A stretch of 44,732 nucleotides of DNA. Origin: Streptomyces sp. S3(2020). Its GTDB lineage: Bacteria > Actinomycetota > Actinomycetes > Streptomycetales > Streptomycetaceae. Each line of letters begins with the position of its first letter. Positions within the stretch are counted from its first letter, which is position 1. Shown here piece after piece: positions 41,827 to 44,732 of the stretch. The translations under genes and the position numbers were made by a program. Location: NCBI RefSeq assembly GCF_013044505.1, contig NZ_JABERD010000074.1:1-44732 (forward strand). Direction: 5' to 3'. Below the pieces are notes generated by a model. The model was not told where the DNA came from and made no database searches. It was given only the letters and a program-made list of their open reading frames with translations.

Positions 41827-43164
41827 ATGCGCGCAACCAGCCGACTCACCACGGCAGTTGTCGGAGCCGCCGTGCTCCTGGGCTGCGTCTCAGGGCCCGC
41901 CGCCTCACAGGGCGGGCACGACAAAGAACGGGTGCTGGTCTTATCCAAGACGGCCGGCTTCCGGCACGACTCCATCCCCGACGGCGTCGCCGCCCTGAAG
42001 CAGCTCGGCGGGACGAGCGGCTTCACCGTCGATGCCACCGAGGACGCCGGCGCCTTCACCGCCGGCAACCTCCGGCGCTACGACGCGGTCGTCTTCCTGT
42101 CGACGACCGGCGACGTCCTGGACGCCGCCCAGCAGAAGGCCTTCGAGGGCTACATCCGCAAGGGTGGTGGCTACGTCGGCATCCACGCCGCCGCCGACAC
42201 CGAGTACGACTGGGCGTTCTACGGCGGCCTCGCCGGCGCCTACTTCCAGTCGCACCCGGCGATCCAGCCCGCGACGGTCGTCGTCGAGGACCGCTCCCAC
42301 CCGGCCACCTCGGCACTGGGGCAGACCTGGAACCGGACCGACGAGTGGTACAACTACCGCTCCAACCCCCGGGAACGGGCCCATGTCCTCGCCTCGCTCG
42401 ACGAGTCGTCGTACACCGGCGGCACGATGAGCGGGGACCACCCGATCGCCTGGTGCCAGAACTACCAGGGCGGCCGTGCCTTCTACACGGGCGGCGGCCA
42501 CACGAAGGAGTCGTACGCGGATCCCGCCTTCCGGCAGCATCTGGTCGGCGGCATCCTGTATGCGATCGGCGAGGCGCAGGCCGACTGTCGACCGGAGAAC
42601 GGATACCGTCCGCTGTTCGACGGCACCGCCCAGTCGCTGGACGGCTGGCGGCAGGCCGGCCCGGGCTCCTTCACCCTGGACGACGACGGCACGATCACGT
42701 CGACCGGCGGCATGGGGATGCTCTGGTACGCCGCGTCGGACTTCGGCGCCTACTCGCTGAAGCTCGACTGGAAGACGGCCGGCGACGACAACTCCGGTGT
42801 GTTCGTGGGCTTCCCGCCCTCGGACGACCCGTGGTCGGCCGTGAACAACGGGTACGAGATCCAGATCGATGCCACGGACGTGCCCGAGAAGACGACCGGG
42901 TCCGTCTACGGCTTCCGCTCGGCCGACCTCAAGAAGCGCGACCGCGCTCTGAACCCGGCGGGGGAGTGGAACACGTACGAGATCCGCGTGGAGGGCGAAC
43001 GGCTGCGCGTCCGGCTCAACGGCGTGCAGATCAACGATTTCACCAACACCGACCCCGCCCGCAGCCTCATCGACGGGCACTTCGGCATCCAGAACCACGG
43101 AGCCGACGACCAGGTGTCCTTCCGGAACGTCCGGATCAAGGAACTGCCCGTCAAGGGCGGCTGA
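41827..43164 (+). CDS. Lipoprotein fusing ThuA-like and DUF1080 (3-keto-disaccharide hydrolase) domains
   Basis: 445 residues, ATG 41827 behind AGGAGG. The signal peptide RLTTAVVGAAVLLGC carries lipobox LLGC (Cys20), so it is probably membrane-anchored outside. The ThuA domain (about 33-250) reads RVLVLSKTAGFRHDSIPDGV, GGGYVGIHAAADTEYDW, DHPIAWCQNYQGGRAFYTGG and GHTKESYADP. The DUF1080 concanavalin-like domain (about 255-442) reads YRPLFDGTAQSLDGWRQAGP, YSLKLDWKTAGDDNSGVFVG, GYEIQIDATD and EWNTYEIRVEGERLRVRLNG. ThuA proteins act with a ThuB dehydrogenase in trehalose breakdown through 3-ketotrehalose; DUF1080 proteins hydrolyse 3-keto-glycosides. The fusion outside the cell is notable because the dehydrogenase is cytosolic. 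Residue 39 is a TTA codon (41941-41943), implying bldA-dependent translation. Confidence 0.93.
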   Translation: MRATSRLTTAVVGAAVLLGCVSGPAASQGGHDKERVLVLSKTAGFRHDSIPDGVAALKQLGGTSGFTVDATEDAGAFTAGNLRRYDAVVFLSTTGDVLDAAQQKAFEGYIRKGGGYVGIHAAADTEYDWAFYGGLAGAYFQSHPAIQPATVVVEDRSHPATSALGQTWNRTDEWYNYRSNPRERAHVLASLDESSYTGGTMSGDHPIAWCQNYQGGRAFYTGGGHTKESYADPAFRQHLVGGILYAIGEAQADCRPENGYRPLFDGTAQSLDGWRQAGPGSFTLDDDGTITSTGGMGMLWYAASDFGAYSLKLDWKTAGDDNSGVFVGFPPSDDPWSAVNNGYEIQIDATDVPEKTTGSVYGFRSADLKKRDRALNPAGEWNTYEIRVEGERLRVRLNGVQINDFTNTDPARSLIDGHFGIQNHGADDQVSFRNVRIKELPVKGG

Positions 43165-43273
43165 GCGGCGGCGGGCGGGGGACGCCGGATCTCCGCCCGC
43201 CGTCTCTTCCACCCCTCGACAGGGGTTCCCCTCGGGGGGTTCACACACGACGCGTTCGAGAAGGAGGCTGCCC

Positions 43274-43732
43274 ATGTCCGCGTCCGTTTCCTCGGCACGC
43301 GTCGACGTCCGGCTGATCGGGGCGCGCGGCTCCGCCGCCACGACCGTCGTCACCGGCCGCGCGGCCCTGCCGGCTCTGCCAGCCCTGTCGTCCCTCGTCT
43401 TCGGCGGCCACGACACGATGGACTGTCCTCTGCCCGAACGGGCCGAAGCACCGGCCGCCGACGACGTGCTGCCCCTGGGCCCGCTCGCCGAACCGGGCTT
43501 CTCCTCCCAGGATCCGGTGGGGAGCGCGCCGACGGCGCTGGGGGAGCAGCACGGGGCCCTCGTCGGTCTCGCGCGGCGGTCGGGGACGAGGGACACCGGA
43601 TCCCCGACCGGTTCCCCGACTGGTGAGGCGGCCGGAGGCGGGCCCGGGACCCGGACCCGGACCGACGAGCGGAGCGTGGCGAGGCCTCCGGACGGTGTCG
43701 TCCGCGCCCGGCATCGTGGGGAACAGCGGTGA
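43274..43732 (+). pseudogene. Remnant of an inositol-3-phosphate synthase-like gene (ebo-associated type)
   Basis: An AGGAGG site precedes ATG 43274. The first 70 codons read VDVRLIGARGSAATTVVTGR, ALSSLVFGGHDTMDCPLPER and AEAPAADDVLPLGP, closely resembling the N-terminus of the inositol-3-phosphate synthase-like proteins of Streptomyces (GARGSVATT dinucleotide loop, then LVFGGHD). Compared with that family, about 30 residues between these motifs are missing. After about residue 75 the sequence becomes Gly/Thr/Arg-rich with GSPTGSPTG and no family similarity, ending at 152 instead of the usual near-400. The frame stays open and its stop overlaps the next start (GTGA), so a short product could still be made, but catalysis is not possible. 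Confidence 0.6.
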
Positions 43733-44730
43733 GCCGCGGGAGGCGCCCGGTCTCGCCGAGGCCGGATGACACCGTCCGCGAGGAGGCTGGGCCTCGCACC
43801 GGCCGGGAATCCGCCGCCCCCGCCCGATCCCGCAGTGTCACCCCCCTCCGCTTCGGCTACGGAACCAACGGCCTCACCGACCTCCGCCTCGACGACGCCC
43901 TCGCTCTCCTCGCCGACCTCGGCTACGACGGCCTCGGCCTGACCCTCGACCACATGCATCTGGACCCGCTCGCCCCGGACCTGGCCGCCCGCACCGGTCG
44001 CGTCGCCCGACGGCTGGACGCGCTGGGCCTGGGCGTCACCGTGGAGACGGGCGCCCGCTATGTCCTCGACCCGCGCCGCAAACATGGCCCCTCCCTCCTG
44101 GACCCGGACCCCGACGACCGGGCCCGCCGCGTCGACCTCCTGATCCGTGCCGTCAAGGTCGCCGCCGACCTCGGCGCGCACGCCCTGCACTGCTTCAGCG
44201 GGATCACCCCGACCGGCACCGACCAGGACACGGCCTGGAAACGCCTCGCCGAAAGCCTCACCCCGGTCCTCGACGCCGCCGCCACCGCGGGTGTGCCCCT
44301 CGCCGTCGAGCCCGAACCCGGCCACCTCCTCGCCACCCTCGCCGACTTCCACCGGCTGCGCGGGGAACTCGGCGACCCCGAACCCCTCGGCCTGACCCTC
44401 GACATCGGCCACTGCCAGTGCCTCGAACCGCTCCCGCCCGCGGCCTGCGTCCGTGCCGCCGCCCCCTGGCTTCGGCACGTCCAGATCGAGGACATGCGCC
44501 GCGGCGTCCACGAACACCTCCCGCTCGGCGACGGGGAGATCGACTTCCCTCCCGTTCTCGCCGCCCTCGCCGACACCGGCTACCAGGGACTCACGGTCGT
44601 CGAACTGCCCCGCCACTCCCACGCGGGCCCGCACTTCGCCGAACAGTCCCTCCCCTTCCTGCGCCGAGCGGCGGCCACCCACGCACCCCCTGGCGATCCC
44701 TCCGCCACCCCCGAAGGGAGCACCGTATGA
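43729..44730 (+). CDS. TIM-barrel sugar phosphate isomerase/epimerase, ebo-cluster type
   Basis: 333 residues from GTG 43729. The first 38 are Arg/Pro-rich and are not part of the fold, but no later start codon is available before TPLRFGYGTNGLTDLRLDDA, so an N-terminal extension is retained. Barrel motifs follow: LGYDGLGLTLDHMHLDPLAP, LGLGVTVETGARYVLDPRRK, ADLGAHALHCFSG, PLAVEPEPGHLL, LTLDIGHCQCLEP, WLRHVQIEDMRRGVHEHLPL, GDGEIDF and YQGLTVVELPRHSH, giving Glu/Asp/His/Glu metal ligands. From memory, this protein sits beside inositol-phosphate synthase-like, prenyltransferase (EboC), EboA, TatD-type and phosphatase genes in Streptomyces ebo clusters, which handle export or positioning of a prenyl-linked metabolite. 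The stop overlaps the next start (ATGA). Confidence 0.88.
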   Translation: MSRGRRPVSPRPDDTVREEAGPRTGRESAAPARSRSVTPLRFGYGTNGLTDLRLDDALALLADLGYDGLGLTLDHMHLDPLAPDLAARTGRVARRLDALGLGVTVETGARYVLDPRRKHGPSLLDPDPDDRARRVDLLIRAVKVAADLGAHALHCFSGITPTGTDQDTAWKRLAESLTPVLDAAATAGVPLAVEPEPGHLLATLADFHRLRGELGDPEPLGLTLDIGHCQCLEPLPPAACVRAAAPWLRHVQIEDMRRGVHEHLPLGDGEIDFPPVLAALADTGYQGLTVVELPRHSHAGPHFAEQSLPFLRRAAATHAPPGDPSATPEGSTV

Positions 44731-44732
44731 CC
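44727..44732 (+). CDS. First two codons of a translationally coupled downstream gene
   Basis: ATG at 44727 overlaps the TGA of the isomerase gene (ATGA) and is preceded by GAAGGGAG. Only ATG ACC is inside the window. In an ebo-type cluster an EboA-like gene would be expected here; that is inference from gene order only. Confidence 0.5.

Noticed and set aside
41941..44682. A 913-codon open frame on the minus strand under the ThuA-DUF1080 and isomerase genes
   Set aside because: It is antisense to well-supported enzymes, is Gly/Arg/Val-rich without domains and has no ribosome site; long antisense frames are normal at this GC content.

Overview
The window reads as a stretch of Streptomyces (or close actinomycete) chromosome. 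GC content and third-position GC are very high, and genes use ATG/GTG starts behind GGAGG-type ribosome sites. Many lipoprotein signals are present, and two genes carry the rare leucine codon TTA, which in Streptomyces is the bldA-dependent codon. I saw no rRNA, tRNA, CRISPR array, insertion sequence or phage structural module. Families were called by reading translated sequence, not by database search.

Left part (1-16.6 kb) is a set of small independent units: a cut-off membrane-anchored exported protein; a NarL/DesR-type two-component pair (939-2980) divergent from a MacB/LolD-type ABC ATPase plus FtsX-type permease (3141-6214); an Eis-like acetyltransferase divergent from a giant LuxR (LAL) regulator with a TTA codon; an ankyrin/beta-helix protein; a membrane-tethered PemK/MazF-like protein; a cytochrome P450; a small unknown protein; and a lipoprotein.

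Middle part (17.0-28.0 kb) looks like a complete alpha-glucan utilisation locus: sugar-binding lipoprotein, two MalF/MalG-type permeases, a GH13 alpha-glucosidase, a LacI-family repressor, and a 1461-residue secreted multidomain enzyme. That enzyme's C-terminal beta-helix carries the Asp...Asp-Asp arrangement of GH87 alpha-1,3-glucanases (mutanases). The proposed flow is extracellular cutting of alpha-1,3-glucan (a fungal wall polymer), import of the oligosaccharides, and hydrolysis in the cytoplasm. TTGCG motifs lie in front of both the transporter operon and the repressor gene.

28.0-34.3 kb holds an unknown protein, a LysR/RidA/ABM-monooxygenase divergon, a DUF1353-plus-membrane fusion, an MFS exporter and clear decay. 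The decay comprises a 42-bp repeat of the MFS 3' end next to a start-less gene fragment, and a regulator pseudogene with an in-frame TAG and a homopolymer frameshift.

Right part (34.3-43.2 kb) is a second sugar locus: ROK repressor, RbsA-type ATPase, RbsC-type permease, periplasmic-type binding lipoprotein, Gfo/Idh/MocA dehydrogenase, sugar isomerase, a 55-residue repeat-bearing small protein, and a lipoprotein that fuses ThuA to DUF1080 (3-keto-disaccharide hydrolase). This is the gene set expected for oxidative (3-keto-glycoside) sugar breakdown. The window ends inside what looks like an ebo-type cluster: a remnant of an inositol-phosphate-synthase-like gene, a TIM-barrel isomerase, and the first codons of a coupled next gene.
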